From assembly GCA_051004815.1 (NCBI GenBank), contig JBPCJY010000137.1:1-5233 (forward strand): 5,233 nt of DNA. Direction: 5' to 3'. The position numbers and the translations under genes were made by a program. The stretch comes from JBBQXY01 sp051004815 (GTDB taxonomy: Bacteria; Chloroflexota; Ktedonobacteria; Ktedonobacterales; Ktedonobacteraceae). A model generated the notes under the pieces. That model saw only the letters and a program-made list of their open reading frames with translations. It was not told the origin of the DNA and ran no database searches. Below, piece after piece: positions 5,065 to 5,233 of the stretch (positions are counted from its first letter, which is position 1; the number at the start of each line of letters is the position of its first letter).

Positions 5065-5093
5065 ATAATATCCCATGTGGGGGCTTATGTAAA
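5065..5093 (-). promoter_or_regulatory. Promoter of the TetR-family gene
   Basis: On the minus strand, TTTACA (5093-5088) and TATTAT (5070-5065) are separated by 17 nt, each differing from the consensus at one position. The start should fall near 5058, giving a 5' leader of about 64 nt. It faces the plus-strand promoter, so the first ~20 nt of the two transcripts would overlap. Confidence 0.55.
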
Positions 5094-5233
5094 GGTGAGA
5101 GCTACCAATCGCGGTGCCTGTGAATAATGGCCAAGGCGACCACAAAGGAGCGCCCCCACTCTATAAAGACACCTCTGCCGCGCGTTCTCCAGCGATGATA
5201 GGGGCAACCCCTTTCTGCCGCCCCGGTCCCTCA
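5077..5233 (+). other. Leader or dispersed-repeat region with a long-range inverted repeat; no convincing gene
   Basis: GTGGGGGC (5077-5084) and GCCCCCAC (5152-5159) are perfect 8-bp inverses enclosing 67 nt. Further on, AGGGG-CAA-CCCCT (5200-5212) forms a small hairpin. In a transcript from the plus-strand promoter these would be in the 5' leader. An ATG at 5127 opens only 23 codons. A GTG at 5114 opens a frame that continues to the window edge, but it lacks a well-spaced ribosome-binding site and resembles no family I recognise. The style of short GC-rich palindromes resembles the repeats at 3695-3772, so a dispersed repeat is a good alternative to a structured leader RNA. Confidence 0.35.

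Noticed and set aside
5077..5159. Known riboswitch class in the divergent leader
   Set aside because: I could not match the conserved core of any familiar class; only the outer 8-bp inverted pair is clear.
5114..5233. Plus-strand frame from the GTG at 5114 open to the window edge
   Set aside because: The nearest Shine-Dalgarno-like AAAGGTGAG is too far away, and the translation resembles no family I know. It is kept only as part of the leader/repeat region.

Overview
The window looks like bacterial chromosome of moderate GC. The gene set points to the Ktedonobacteria (Chloroflexota): a membrane-anchored, cysteine-containing LysM protein, a PPOX-class flavin/F420-type enzyme, a WYL regulator, an orphan receiver protein, and intergenic spacers rich in palindromic repeats. 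This placement is an inference from protein style; there is no marker gene. No rRNA, tRNA, CRISPR array or transposase gene was seen.

Layout. Positions 1-3442 read leftward (minus strand). From upstream to downstream they hold a LysM-domain membrane protein (2420-3442), an alpha/beta hydrolase (1512-2354), a WYL-domain transcription regulator (515-1480), a short PPOX-family protein that lacks the family's C-terminal part (156-467), and the start of a ribbon-helix-helix protein that runs off the left edge (1-69). The hydrolase and regulator are 31 nt apart and are probably cotranscribed. The regulator-PPOX gap (47 nt) holds a small inverted repeat. The ribbon-helix-helix gene has its own consensus promoter, and its transcript would be essentially leaderless.

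Positions 3443-3912 are a long spacer. It holds the extended -10 promoter of the LysM gene, a roughly 165-bp foldback element with nested inverted repeats (MITE-like, 3509-3674), a row of three GC-rich hairpins (3695-3772), and a near-perfect 20-bp palindrome (3854-3873) just before the next gene. On the plus strand, 3913-4299 encodes a stand-alone CheY/PilH-like receiver protein. It converges with a TetR/AcrR-family repressor on the minus strand (4380-4994).

Positions 4995-5233 form a regulatory spacer. A near-consensus plus-strand promoter (5002-5030) faces a good minus-strand promoter for the TetR gene (5065-5093), and their predicted start points interleave. A 7-bp inverted motif overlaps the plus-strand -10 box and the TetR start point, as expected for an autoregulated repressor that also controls a divergent gene. 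That target would lie mainly beyond the right edge. The last ~150 bases contain an 8-bp long-range inverted repeat and a small hairpin, and look like an untranslated leader or a dispersed repeat rather than a convincing gene.

I see no clear new multi-gene system. The most notable items are the foldback element, the interleaved TetR promoter region, the truncated PPOX gene and the disulfide-rich LysM membrane protein.
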